In this document: piece after piece, positions 26,846-35,496 of the stretch
How the letters are laid out: each line of letters starts with the position of its first letter
How positions within the stretch are numbered: position 1 is the first letter of the stretch
Assembly (NCBI GenBank): GCA_022072095.1
Contig: JAJVIJ010000055.1
Coordinates: 1 to 41,469 of the forward strand
Length of the DNA stretch: 41,469 bases
Reading direction: 5' to 3'
Origin: Rhodocyclaceae bacterium
GTDB taxonomy: Bacteria; Pseudomonadota; Gammaproteobacteria; Burkholderiales; Rhodocyclaceae
The notes under the pieces: generated by a model
What the model was told of the DNA's origin: nothing
Database searches by the model: none
Seen by the model: the letters and a program-made list of their open reading frames with translations, nothing else
Made by a program: the position numbers and the translations under genes

Positions 26846-28114
26846 TCAGCGCAGGTGCGCATGCTGGCCCAGCATTTCCGGGGTGACCAGGACGACGCCC
26901 TTTTCGCTGACATGGAAAAGGCGCCGGTCGGCGTCGGCATCCACCCCGATCTTCATGCCATCCGGAATGAGGCAGAGCTTGTCGATGATCGCACGGCGCA
27001 CGACCGCATTCCGGCCGATCTGCACCGAGGGCAGGATCACCGAATCGGTGACTTCGGCGTGGTGATTGACGCGCACTTTCGAGAACAGCAGGGAGCGCCG
27101 CACGATCGCGCCGGATATGATGTCCCCCCCGGACACCAGCGAATCGACGGCCATGCCGCGGCGGCCGTCGTCGTCGAACACGAATTTGGCTGGCGGCAAC
27201 TGCTCCTGATAGGTCCAGATGGGCCAGTCTTCGTCGTACAGGTTGAGTTCCGGCGTGACCTTGGTGAGTTCCAGGTTCGCTTCCCAGTAGGCATCGAGCG
27301 TACCCACGTCGCGCCAATAGGCCGGTCCCTGAGGCAGCTTGCCGACGCAGGAATCAGCGAAGTCGTGCGCCTGAACCCGATGCTCGCGCACGCAGTGCGG
27401 AATGATGTCGCGACCGAAATCGTGCGCCGAGTCGGTGCAGTGCGCATCGCGCAGCAATTGCTCGTACAGGAAACCGGTATTGAAGGCATAGATGCCCATG
27501 CTGGCCAGCACCTTGCCGGGCCGTTCGGGATCGGCGGCGGCGTGAGCGGGCTTTTCGTGGAACTCGAGCACCCGTCCGCCGGCATCGGTACGCATGATGC
27601 CGAAGTGATGGGCGTCCTCGAGCAGAACCTCGACGCAGGCGACCGTGACATCGGCGCCGGAAGCGACGTGCTGCGCGAGCATCTGCGCGTAATCCATCTT
27701 GTAGATGTGATCGCCGGCCAGGATCAGCACGTAATCCGGACGGTTGCGCCGGATCAGGTCGAGATTCTGGTAGGCCGCATCGGCCGTCCCCTGATACCAG
27801 GAGTCTTCGCGGATCTGCTGCGTGGCCGGCAGCAGTTCGATGAATTCGTGAAAGCGGCCGTCGAGAAAGGACCAGCCGCGTTGCAGGTGCTGGATCAGGC
27901 TGTGCGCCTTGTACTGCGTGGCGACGCCGACGCGCCGGATACCCGAATTGACACAGTTTGACAGCGTGAAGTCGATGATGCGGAACTTGCCGCCGAAGGG
28001 CACGGCCGGCTTGGCGCGGTAATCCGTCAACTGCTTCAGCCGGCTGCCGCGGCCGCCGGCCAACACCAGTGCCAGCGTGCGCCGGGCAATCTGCCCGAGA
28101 AGATGAGTTTCCAC
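26846..28114 (-). CDS. glgC: Glucose-1-phosphate adenylyltransferase
   Basis: A 422-residue ADP-glucose pyrophosphorylase, the committed and usually allosterically controlled step of glycogen synthesis. LALVLAGGRGSRL (residues 14-26) is the nucleotide-binding loop; AKPAVPFGGKFRIIDF, GTADAAYQNL and the AGDHIYKMDY substrate motif follow, and the C-terminus is a left-handed beta-helix region (VILPSVQIGRNAVV). The start is GTG at 28112-28114 with a weak ribosome-binding site. It is the first gene of the storage operon; any promoter should lie in the 139 nt before it, where I see no convincing box. Confidence 0.97.
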   Translation of the reverse strand: METHLLGQIARRTLALVLAGGRGSRLKQLTDYRAKPAVPFGGKFRIIDFTLSNCVNSGIRRVGVATQYKAHSLIQHLQRGWSFLDGRFHEFIELLPATQQIREDSWYQGTADAAYQNLDLIRRNRPDYVLILAGDHIYKMDYAQMLAQHVASGADVTVACVEVLLEDAHHFGIMRTDAGGRVLEFHEKPAHAAADPERPGKVLASMGIYAFNTGFLYEQLLRDAHCTDSAHDFGRDIIPHCVREHRVQAHDFADSCVGKLPQGPAYWRDVGTLDAYWEANLELTKVTPELNLYDEDWPIWTYQEQLPPAKFVFDDDGRRGMAVDSLVSGGDIISGAIVRRSLLFSKVRVNHHAEVTDSVILPSVQIGRNAVVRRAIIDKLCLIPDGMKIGVDADADRRLFHVSEKGVVLVTPEMLGQHAHLR

Positions 28115-28253
28115 AGGGTGTCACTCGTCGGGTGGTCTTGATGCAAAGCCGCTGCGACATGACATGGCGGGCTCGATCGGGCTCACGAAATGACGCTGAA
28201 CGGTACCAGCTGGCAATCCGACCCGCGTTCGCGCGCCGGCCGGACTCCGCCTG
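28115..28253. other. Intergenic region upstream of glgC
   Basis: 139 nt separate the DUF2934 stop from the glgC start on the same strand. No strong hairpin with T-run and no consensus sigma70 boxes were seen. It could carry the glycogen operon promoter, or the operon could be read through from DUF2934. Confidence 0.4.
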
Positions 28254-28595
28254 CTACAGTGTGCCCGAAGAGAGCAGGCGATCGATCTCGGCCTCGGCGC
28301 GCAACCAGTCATCCAGCTCGCTGCCCTCGCAGAACCCGCGCCGTTCGGCCAGATAATAGGCCGCCTCGGCGATGTAGTGGGTGCGCGAACCGGCATCGGC
28401 CAGGCCCGATGTCCGCGTCGCCGATGCCGCCTTGGCCGGTGCGCGCCGGCGCCGCTGGGTCGTACCGCCGGCGGCTTCGGCACTGGCGTCCGCCCTGAGG
28501 TTCGCCCGTGTCGAAGGAGGTTTGGGTTTGTTTGCCGTGGATGCAGGGGCCTTCTTGCCTGCCGTCCGCGGTGTCTGGGGAGGCTGGGTCACCAT
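28254..28595 (-). CDS. Small DUF2934 protein
   Basis: A 113-residue protein. Residues 1-65 are a Lys/Ala/Pro/Thr-rich basic and probably disordered tail. Residues about 72-108 form the DUF2934 motif (HYIAEAAYYLAERRGF, then ELDDWLRAEAEID). DUF2934 proteins are small, of unknown function, and often lie near glycogen genes. The ATG at 28595 was chosen for its AAAGGAG ribosome-binding site; a longer frame has no such support. It lies upstream of glgC on the same strand. Confidence 0.85.
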   Translation of the reverse strand: MVTQPPQTPRTAGKKAPASTANKPKPPSTRANLRADASAEAAGGTTQRRRRAPAKAASATRTSGLADAGSRTHYIAEAAYYLAERRGFCEGSELDDWLRAEAEIDRLLSSGTL

Positions 28596-28654
28596 GTCGA
28601 ACTCCTTTCCCGAATATCGAAAGTGCCTCGAAAATCCTGCTGCTCTCCTCACTG

Positions 28655-28779
28655 AAGAGGGGAACCGCTCGCGAGCGCCTCTTGACGGGCCAGTTGTTGA
28701 ACGAAGTTTATAGCATTGAAGGAAGACAGCCTCTTGACAAGCGTCAAGCCCCGGGACCTGCGGGTCGGCCGACTATAAT
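28655..28779. promoter_or_regulatory. Divergent regulatory region between DUF2934 and uvrD
   Basis: The region holds a hairpin with AAGAGG (28655-28660) and CCTCTT (28678-28683) arms around the palindrome GCTCGCGAGC (28667-28676). A direct repeat GCCTCTTGAC occurs at 28677-28686 and 28729-28738, the second copy overlapping the inverted repeat CTTGACAAGCGTCAAG (28733-28748). TATAAT at 28774-28779 lies 24 nt before the uvrD ATG and is a good -10 without a clear -35. No LexA-type CTGT-N8-ACAG box is visible. Confidence 0.5.
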
Positions 28780-28803
28780 CGGCTGCCCTACCGAGATCGC
28801 CCG

Positions 28804-31038
28804 ATGTCTTCTCTGCTCGAAAACCTGAATCCCGAACAGCGCGCCGCGGTCACGTTGCCGGCCGAACACGCGCTCGTGCTCGCCGGTGCCGGCTCCGGCA
28901 AGACGCGGGTACTGACCACGCGCATTGCCTGGCTGATCGCGCAGGGCGCGGCGCGACCGGCCGAGATTCTCGCCGTGACGTTCACGAACAAGGCCGCCAA
29001 GGAAATGAGCGCGCGCCTGGCCGCGCTGTTGCCGCTCGACGTGCGCGGCATGTGGATCGGCACCTTTCATGGCCTGTCGAACCGACTGCTGCGCACGCAC
29101 TACAAGGAAGCGGGTCTGCCGCAGACCTTCCAGATTCTCGACAGCGCCGACCAGCTCGCCGCGGTCAAGCGCCTGCTGAAAGCGCTCAATGTCGACGAAG
29201 AGCGCTTTCCGCCACGCGAGCTGGCGCAATTCATCAATGCGAGCAAGGAGCAGGGCCTGCGAGCGGAGGCGGTCGAAGCCTGGGACGAGCCCACGCGGCG
29301 GCGCGTCGAGCTGCTCGTCGAATACGAGCGCCAGTGCCAGCGCGAGGGCGTGGTCGATTTCGCCGAGCTGTTGCTGCGCGCGCACGAGCTGTTGTCACGC
29401 AATGAGCCCCTGCTCCACCACTACCAGCAGCGCTTCCGGCATGTGCTGGTGGACGAATTCCAGGACAGCAACCCGCTCCAGTACCGCTGGCTCAAGCGTT
29501 TCGCCGGCGGCGGTGCGGCGCTGTTCGCGGTCGGCGACGACGACCAGAGCATCTACGGTTTCCGGGGGGCCGAAGTCGCCAATCTGCGCACCTTCGAGCG
29601 CGAATTCGGTGTGCGGCATCTGATCCGGCTCGAACAGAATTACCGCTCCTTCAGCAACATTCTCGATGCTGCCAATGCGCTGATCCGGAACAACAGTCAG
29701 CGTCTGGGCAAGAACCTGTGGACCGAACGCGGCGGCGGCGAGCCGCTGCGGCTGTATGCGGCCGGCAACGACACCGAGGAAGCGCGCTTCATCGCCGACG
29801 AGACCCGTACGCTGCTCAGGCAGGGACACCGTCCCGGCGAAATTGCGGTGCTCTATCGGGCCAATGCGCAGTCGCGCGTGGTCGAGCATGCGCTGTTCAG
29901 CGCCGGCATCGCCTACCGCGTCTATGGCGGCCTGCGCTTCTTCGAGCGTCAGGAGGTCAAGCATGCGCTCGCCTATCTGCGCCTGGTCGCCAACCGTCAT
30001 GACGACACCGCCTTCGCCCGCGTCGTGAATTTCCCCGTGCGCGGCATCGGCAGCCGTACGCTGGAGCAACTTCAGGAGCTCGCGCGCAGCCATGACGAAA
30101 GCCTGTGGGCGGCGAGTGCGCGGCTGTCGGGCCGAAGCGGCCAGTCGCTGACGGCGTTCATGCGCCTGGTGGACGCCATGGCCGAGGGCTGTGCCGGCAT
30201 ACGGCTTGCCGAGCTCATCGAGCAGGTGCTGAAGCACTCCGGCCTGCGCGCCCATTACCAGAGCGAGCGCGATGCCCAGGACCGCGTCGCCAACCTCGAG
30301 GAATTGGTGCATGCCGCCGGCCAGTTCGAGGCCGAACACGCGGGCGCGGTGGCGCTCGACTCGGCGCCGCTCGCGCCCGGCGGCGACGCGAATGGCGACC
30401 GGCGTGCGGAGCCCTTGATCGAGTTTCTGACCTATGCCGCGCTCGAGTCCGGCGAGCACCAGGCCGGCGCCGGCCAGGAAGCCATCCAGCTGATGACCGT
30501 TCATGCCGCCAAGGGGCTGGAGTTCGACGCGGTGTTTCTCACCGGCCTGGAAGAGGGCCTGTTCCCGCATGAAAACTCGATCGAGCAGGATCGTGGCCTC
30601 GAAGAAGAGCGGCGCCTGATGTACGTCGCCGTGACCCGCGCCCGCAAGCGCCTGTACCTGACGCTGTCCGAGGCGCGCATGCTGCACGGGCAGACCCGCT
30701 ATCGGCTGCCCTCACGCTTCATCGAGGAGATCCCGCCCGAGCTGATCCAGCGCCAGTCCGTCGCGCCGGCGGCAGCCCGCGGCACGAGCTCGATGCCCAT
30801 GGCTCACAGGCCTGGTCCGGCGGTGCGTGCCGCGACACCGGGTCGGGCCGCGGGCGCGCGCGAGGCCGAACTCGCACACGGCCTGCGCATCGGCCAGTCC
30901 GTCCATCACGCACGTTTCGGACAGGGCGTCATCCTCGGCGCCGAGGGTCGCGGCACGGATGCACGCGTCCAGGTTCAATTCACCCAGGCGGGCGTGAAAT
31001 GGCTCGCGCTCTCGGTCGCCAAGCTCACGCCGGCCTGA
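28804..31038 (+). CDS. uvrD: UvrD/Rep-type DNA helicase (DNA helicase II)
   Basis: A 744-residue superfamily 1A 3'-5' helicase acting in nucleotide excision and mismatch repair. Walker A AGAGSGKT is at 27-34, VDEFQDSN is motif II, GDDDQSIYGFRGA motif III and LMYVAVTRARKRLYLTLSE motif VI. The C-terminal GQSVHHARFGQGVILGAEGR is the Tudor-like tail found in UvrD and PcrA. Length fits UvrD better than Rep. A putative -10 (TATAAT) lies 24 nt before the ATG. Its 3' end overlaps the Sel1-repeat gene by 40 nt. Confidence 0.95.
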   Translation: MSSLLENLNPEQRAAVTLPAEHALVLAGAGSGKTRVLTTRIAWLIAQGAARPAEILAVTFTNKAAKEMSARLAALLPLDVRGMWIGTFHGLSNRLLRTHYKEAGLPQTFQILDSADQLAAVKRLLKALNVDEERFPPRELAQFINASKEQGLRAEAVEAWDEPTRRRVELLVEYERQCQREGVVDFAELLLRAHELLSRNEPLLHHYQQRFRHVLVDEFQDSNPLQYRWLKRFAGGGAALFAVGDDDQSIYGFRGAEVANLRTFEREFGVRHLIRLEQNYRSFSNILDAANALIRNNSQRLGKNLWTERGGGEPLRLYAAGNDTEEARFIADETRTLLRQGHRPGEIAVLYRANAQSRVVEHALFSAGIAYRVYGGLRFFERQEVKHALAYLRLVANRHDDTAFARVVNFPVRGIGSRTLEQLQELARSHDESLWAASARLSGRSGQSLTAFMRLVDAMAEGCAGIRLAELIEQVLKHSGLRAHYQSERDAQDRVANLEELVHAAGQFEAEHAGAVALDSAPLAPGGDANGDRRAEPLIEFLTYAALESGEHQAGAGQEAIQLMTVHAAKGLEFDAVFLTGLEEGLFPHENSIEQDRGLEEERRLMYVAVTRARKRLYLTLSEARMLHGQTRYRLPSRFIEEIPPELIQRQSVAPAAARGTSSMPMAHRPGPAVRAATPGRAAGAREAELAHGLRIGQSVHHARFGQGVILGAEGRGTDARVQVQFTQAGVKWLALSVAKLTPA

Positions 31039-31934
31039 TCCTGTTTGTCGTGTCCGTGGCGCTCGCCTGCGCGGCGGAACCCGGCGCACCCGAGCGCTGG
31101 CGTCGCGCGCAGCTCGCCGGCGGCTGTGCCCAGGCCGTCATCGAGGTCTCGCGCCTGGCGGCCGAGGGCGATGCGACGGCGATGCAGCAATTGTCCGACT
31201 GGCGCTATTTCGGTGCTTGCCTGCCCAAGGACGATGCCCTGTCGGCCGAATGGGCGCGGCGCGCGGCCGAAGCCGGCTCGGACGAGGCCATGGCCGCACT
31301 CGGCCAGCTCTACTGGCATGGTCAGGGGGTGCCGGCCGATCGCGATCAGGCGCGTTTCTGGCTGGGTCGCGCCGCCGACGCGGGCCTGGCCCCGGCCATG
31401 GTGCTGCTGTCGCGCTTCCTCTACGAACACGGTGGCGAGCCGGCGCTGGTTCTGGCCTGGGCACGGCGCGCCGCGGCCCTGGGGCATGCGCCCGCATACG
31501 CCTGGCTCGCCGAGCTGTACGCGCGCGGCGTCGCCGGCCGCGTCGACTTCGCCGAAGCCTATGTGTGGAGCGCGCGAGCGCTGGCAACCGCACCGACCGC
31601 CCAGACCGGGGACGGCAACCAGATGGCCGCGCTGCAGCTCACGCGTGCCTGGGCGGCGCTGCATCTGGGTCGGCATGACGATGCGGTGGTCGCCTGCGAT
31701 GCCGTCCCCGCCCATGCGCCCGAATACCCGGCGGCCCAGCTCTACAAGGCGCATGCGCTGCTGCTGAACGGGCAGACCGGCAATGCACTCGACCTGTACG
31801 CCGCGAACCGCGTCCTGCGTGGCGCCGAAGCCTTCACCGCGGCGCTGCGCGCCGACTTTGCGGCCCTCAGAGCCAGCGGCATCGATCACCCCGGCATGCG
31901 TCGCGTCGAACAGCGCCTGTTGCCCGGCGGCTGA
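30999..31934 (+). CDS. Secreted Sel1-repeat (TPR-like) protein
   Basis: A 311-residue protein with a likely signal peptide (AGLILFVVSVALACAAE, residues about 11-27) followed by Sel1-type repeats, e.g. EAMAALGQLYWHGQGVPADRDQARFWLGRAA and APAYAWLAELYARGV. Sel1 repeats are alpha/alpha scaffolds for protein-protein contacts. The C-terminal third is more degenerate. The ATG at 30999 lies inside the uvrD 3' end; the next starts would cut the signal peptide. The partner is unknown. Confidence 0.8.
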   Translation: MARALGRQAHAGLILFVVSVALACAAEPGAPERWRRAQLAGGCAQAVIEVSRLAAEGDATAMQQLSDWRYFGACLPKDDALSAEWARRAAEAGSDEAMAALGQLYWHGQGVPADRDQARFWLGRAADAGLAPAMVLLSRFLYEHGGEPALVLAWARRAAALGHAPAYAWLAELYARGVAGRVDFAEAYVWSARALATAPTAQTGDGNQMAALQLTRAWAALHLGRHDDAVVACDAVPAHAPEYPAAQLYKAHALLLNGQTGNALDLYAANRVLRGAEAFTAALRADFAALRASGIDHPGMRRVEQRLLPGG

Positions 31935-32153
31935 TTTGGCCGGCGCTGCGCGAGCCCCGTAAGCGGATTTCCGTTCGCCATTCCATGACGGACCATGGAG
32001 CCCCTCGCTGCACCAACGTTCCAAGGTCGCATCGCTGATGCACCCGCGCGTGGGCAATCGTCCGATTCGGCATGACCGAACTCGCACGTCGCCATCATCC
32101 ACGACACGTGCTCTAGCCGGCACCGCTGCAGGAAAGAGGTGGCCGTCGGCCGA
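31935..32153. other. Intergenic region between convergent Sel1 and phaR genes
   Basis: 219 nt with no recognised gene. A minus-strand open frame crosses it, but it continues antisense through the Sel1 gene and matches nothing I know. Short inverted repeats (e.g. CCATG-ACGGAC-CATGG near 31982) lack T-runs. No terminator or RNA gene was recognised. Confidence 0.4.
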
Positions 32154-32810
32154 TCAGGCTTTCGGCGGCTTGTCATCCGGCGTACCCGGAGGCATGCCGG
32201 GAAAGTTGAAGCCGGAAAACAGCGAGCGGGTCTGCTGGCCGATCTGCTCCTGCATCTGCTGGAACATGTTGCGACTCTGTTCCATGTAGGTGGACATCAT
32301 GCTTTGCATGGCCGGCCCCTGGAAATTGAGGAACTGGGTCCAGAGGTCGCGACCGAGCACGTTCTTGTCGCCGAACATGGCCTGGCCTTGCTCCTGCATC
32401 TTCTGCTGCATGTCGGTAAAGGCGCGCATGTTGGTTTCGAGATAGCGGCCCATGAAATCCTGCATGGTGCTGCCGTAGCAGCGGATCATCTGTTCGAGGA
32501 CATCGAGCGAGAACATCGGCGCCCCGCCCGCCTCTTCCTCGAGAATCACCTGCAGCAGAATACTGCGCGTGATGTCTTCGCCGGTCTTCGCGTCGACGAC
32601 GGCGAACGCCTCGCTGGCCAGAACGAGGCGCTTGATGTCGGCAACGGTGATGTAGGAGCTGGTGCGCGTGTCGTACAGGCGCCTGTTCGGATACTTCTTG
32701 ATCAGGCGATGCGCCGCTGATCTTCCCGGTGTGGCACCAGGTGGCGGGTCAGCCCCTTCGGGCGCCGGGTCGGGTGTAGCGGACCGCTGAGTCTGTTCGT
32801 TGCGCTTCAT
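32154..32810 (-). CDS. phaR: PHA synthesis repressor PhaR
   Basis: A 218-residue regulator. A disordered N-terminus is followed by the DNA- and PHB-binding domain (LIKKYPNRRLYDTRTSSYIT and onward, about 42-105). PHB_acc-type segments follow with YLETNMRAFTDMQQKMQEQ and a Gln/Met-rich coiled-coil region. PhaR represses phasin and pha genes and is released by binding PHA granules. The ATG at 32810 was preferred over an upstream one because it has a GTGAGG site. It is third in the phaC-phaB-phaR unit, 69 nt after phaB. Confidence 0.94.
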   Translation of the reverse strand: MKRNEQTQRSATPDPAPEGADPPPGATPGRSAAHRLIKKYPNRRLYDTRTSSYITVADIKRLVLASEAFAVVDAKTGEDITRSILLQVILEEEAGGAPMFSLDVLEQMIRCYGSTMQDFMGRYLETNMRAFTDMQQKMQEQGQAMFGDKNVLGRDLWTQFLNFQGPAMQSMMSTYMEQSRNMFQQMQEQIGQQTRSLFSGFNFPGMPPGTPDDKPPKA

Positions 32811-32879
32811 GGACCTCACCGCGAGCAATGTATCCGGGGCACGTCAGCAGCATCTGACGCCGATTATAGGCGCACCGAC

Positions 32880-33620
32880 TCAGAACATGTGCTGACCACC
32901 ATTGATCGATATGTTGGCGCCGGTCACGAAGGCGGCCTCTTCGGAGGCGAGATAGGCCACCAGCCCGGCGACTTCGTCGGGTTTGCCCAGGCGTCCCATC
33001 GGGATCTGGGGCAGGATCTTGGAATCCAGAATGTCCTGCGGAATGGCGGTGACCATCTTGGTGCCGATGTAGCCCGGCGATATGGTGTTGACGGTGACGT
33101 TGAATTTCGCGACCTCGAGTGCGAGCGCCTTCGTGAAGCCGTGGATCCCGGCTTTGGCAGCGGCATAGTTGGTCTGGCCGAACGCCCCTTTCTGACCATT
33201 GACCGAAGAGACGTTCACCACGCGCCCCCAGCGGCGGTCGACCATGCCGTCCATGACCTGCTTGGTCATGTTGAAGCAGCTGTCCAGATTGGTCCTGATG
33301 ACCGCATCCCAGTCTGCCTTGCTCATGCGCTTGAAAGTCATGTCACGGGTGATGCCGGCGTTGTTGACCAGGACGTCCACCGCGCCGGCTCCACTGACGA
33401 CTTGGCTGACGCACTCCGCGCACGAGTCGAAATCGGCGACGTCACAGGGCACGGCGCGAAATCCGTAGCCCATGTTGTTCATGGTCTGCAGCCAGTCTTG
33501 CGATCTCGTGTTGCCCGGGCTGTAAGTCGTCACGACACGATAACCGAGCGCCGCCAGCTTGATGCAGATTGCCTCGCCCAAGCCGCCCATGCCACCCGTC
33601 ACCAAAGCCACTCTCGCCAT
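32880..33620 (-). CDS. phaB: Acetoacetyl-CoA reductase PhaB
   Basis: A 246-residue short-chain dehydrogenase that reduces acetoacetyl-CoA to (R)-3-hydroxybutyryl-CoA for PHA synthesis. The TGGMGGLGE nucleotide loop is at residues 8-16, NNAG follows, and the YAAAK segment carries the catalytic Tyr and Lys. YSPGNTRSQDW and MTFKRMSKADWDAVI are PhaB features. The ATG at 33620 is preceded by a GGGGG stretch. It lies 48 nt after phaC. Confidence 0.95.
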   Translation of the reverse strand: MARVALVTGGMGGLGEAICIKLAALGYRVVTTYSPGNTRSQDWLQTMNNMGYGFRAVPCDVADFDSCAECVSQVVSGAGAVDVLVNNAGITRDMTFKRMSKADWDAVIRTNLDSCFNMTKQVMDGMVDRRWGRVVNVSSVNGQKGAFGQTNYAAAKAGIHGFTKALALEVAKFNVTVNTISPGYIGTKMVTAIPQDILDSKILPQIPMGRLGKPDEVAGLVAYLASEEAAFVTGANISINGGQHMF

Positions 33621-33668
33621 CTCCGATCCCCCAATAACACAATGACACAATGAACATTCGCTGCAATG

Positions 33669-35345
33669 TCAGCCCTCGCAGCCAGCCAGCACATAGCGGC
33701 CCGGCGCAGGCTCGATCTCCGCGTAGTCGTCGCTGCCACAGCGCCGCGGCGCCGGTTCGAGCGGCCCGCCGAAGGCCGCGACCCATGTCGTCCAATCATG
33801 CCACCAGCTACCCGGTATTTCATCCGCGGCCAGCAGCCAGTCGTCGGGCTCGCCGGCACGAACCTTTCCGCTCCAATGGCTGCGCCGATTCGCGGCGGCC
33901 GGATTGATCACGCCGGCGACATGACCGCTGGCTCCCAGCACGAAGCGGGGCTCCCCGCCGAGCAGACGGGCGCCGAAGTAACACGTCTGCCAGGGCACGA
34001 TGTGGTCCTCGCGTGCGCCCATCAGATAGACGGGGCAGCGGATACGACGCAGATCGACCGCGACGCCGAGCATGGACAGGCGACCCGGTGTGACCAGTGC
34101 GTTGTCGAGATACATATGGCGCAGGTACCAGGCCACCATCGGACCGGGCAGATTGGTGCAATCGGAATTCCAGAACAGGATGTCGAAAGCCGGCGGCTGC
34201 TCGCCCTTCAGATAGTTCGACACGACGTAGCGCCAGATCAGATCGTTGGCGCGCAGGCTGGAAAACAATCGTTCGAAATCGCGCCCCGGCACGAGCCCAC
34301 CGCCGGCGAACTGCGTTTCGCAGCGGCGCAGCATGTCGGGTGCGACGAACAGTCCGAGCTCCCCGGGCCGGGAGAAATCCAGCGGCGTGGTCAGCAGCGT
34401 CAGGCTCGTCACCGGATCGGCGCCCTCCATGGCTGGGTCGGCGAGCGCAGCGACGGCGCAGGCGAGCAGTGTGCCCCCGACACAAAAACCGAGCGCATTC
34501 GGGCGCGCGCAGCCGCTGATCGCGCGCACCGTGTTCAGCGCGGCAATCGGCCCGAGACGCAAATAGTCGTCCCAGGTCAGATGGCCCAGATCGGCCCCCG
34601 GATTGCGCCAGGAGATCATGAACACGGTGTGACCGCGGTCGAGCGCGTGGCGCACGAACGAGTTGTCCGGGCGCAGGTCGAGAATGTAGTACTTGTTCAC
34701 GCAGGGCGGTACGATCAGCAGCGGCCGCGCATGCACGCGCGCGGTGGTCGGCCGGTACTGTATCAGCTGCATCAGGGCATTCTCGAATACGACGCTGCCC
34801 GGCGTCGAGGCGAGATCGTGCCCGACCCTAAAGGCCGAAGCATCATGGGTCGAGATTCGGCCCGCACGCAGGTCGGCGAGCAAGTTGGCGATGCCCTGCG
34901 TAATGCTGGCGCCGCCGGTCTCCAGCGCGCGACGGATGAACTCGGGATTGGTCGCTGCAAAATTGGACGGCGCGCAGGCTTCCACGAACTGCCGCAGCAT
35001 GAAGCCCATGCGTTCGCGCTCCCGCGCCGGCAAGTCGGTCATGAACGCCGGCAGCTTCAGGCAGAACTCGGCGTTGATCGCATACGCCTCGCGCAGGTAG
35101 GCGAAGTAGGGGTCGTCGGACCAGGCCGGCGCCCGAAACCGGGCATCCTCCGACTGCGCCGCGTCGGCCGCGGAGGCGGCGCCGACGTCGACCGCGCCCA
35201 AATAACGCTGCCACAGGTCCCGATGCCGCGCAAGCCAGTCGTCCCCCATCGATTGCTGCCATTCTCGCCAGGCTTCCAACCACGCCATGGCCGGCGACGG
35301 CGTATTGACAGACGGGGCATCGGGAGAGGACGAGGTCGCGGTCAT
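33669..35345 (-). CDS. phaC: Class I poly(3-hydroxyalkanoate) synthase
   Basis: A 558-residue PHA polymerase, class I by length and by lacking an adjacent phaE. The lipase-like box GFCVGGT holds the catalytic Cys288; GAREDHIVPW supplies the Asp and GASGHVAGVINP the His. The N-terminal region with DDPYFAYLREAYAI and VPPCVNKYYILDLRPDNS is conserved. The ATG at 35345 has only a weak ribosome-binding site, and a long nested hairpin (35376-35438) lies about 30 nt upstream. No phaA or phasin is in the window. Confidence 0.97.
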   Translation of the reverse strand: MTATSSSPDAPSVNTPSPAMAWLEAWREWQQSMGDDWLARHRDLWQRYLGAVDVGAASAADAAQSEDARFRAPAWSDDPYFAYLREAYAINAEFCLKLPAFMTDLPARERERMGFMLRQFVEACAPSNFAATNPEFIRRALETGGASITQGIANLLADLRAGRISTHDASAFRVGHDLASTPGSVVFENALMQLIQYRPTTARVHARPLLIVPPCVNKYYILDLRPDNSFVRHALDRGHTVFMISWRNPGADLGHLTWDDYLRLGPIAALNTVRAISGCARPNALGFCVGGTLLACAVAALADPAMEGADPVTSLTLLTTPLDFSRPGELGLFVAPDMLRRCETQFAGGGLVPGRDFERLFSSLRANDLIWRYVVSNYLKGEQPPAFDILFWNSDCTNLPGPMVAWYLRHMYLDNALVTPGRLSMLGVAVDLRRIRCPVYLMGAREDHIVPWQTCYFGARLLGGEPRFVLGASGHVAGVINPAAANRRSHWSGKVRAGEPDDWLLAADEIPGSWWHDWTTWVAAFGGPLEPAPRRCGSDDYAEIEPAPGRYVLAGCEG

Positions 35346-35375
35346 GCGCTTCAAGTTATGGGTAACCGTCACTTT

Positions 35376-35438
35376 GCCATCGCGCGGCCCTGCCGCGGCC
35401 GATGGGCCGCTGCCATTGCCACCGGGCCGCGCGACGGC
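35376..35438 (-). promoter_or_regulatory. Nested GC-rich hairpin in the phaC 5' leader
   Basis: The arms at 35376-35390 and 35424-35438 are reverse complements over 15 positions except one, which is a G-U pair in phaC-sense RNA. The loop contains a second hairpin, GCGGCC (35395-35400) with GGCCGC (35405-35410). No U-run follows, so it is not a standard terminator. Whether it is transcribed depends on an unmapped promoter in the 151-nt gap. Confidence 0.55.
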
Positions 35439-35496
35439 ATCGTCCGATGCATTATCGATATGGTCGGGCCATTGTGCTTGCGAGCTTCGGGGCATG

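Noticed and set aside
28734-28779. TTGACA and TATAAT as a sigma70 promoter for uvrD
   Set aside because: The two boxes are 34 nt apart, about twice the usual spacing, so they cannot be one promoter. TATAAT is kept only as a possible -10.
30975-32123. A minus-strand open frame crossing the Sel1 gene and the gap before phaR
   Set aside because: Most of it is antisense to the Sel1-repeat gene, and the part in the gap resembles no family I know.
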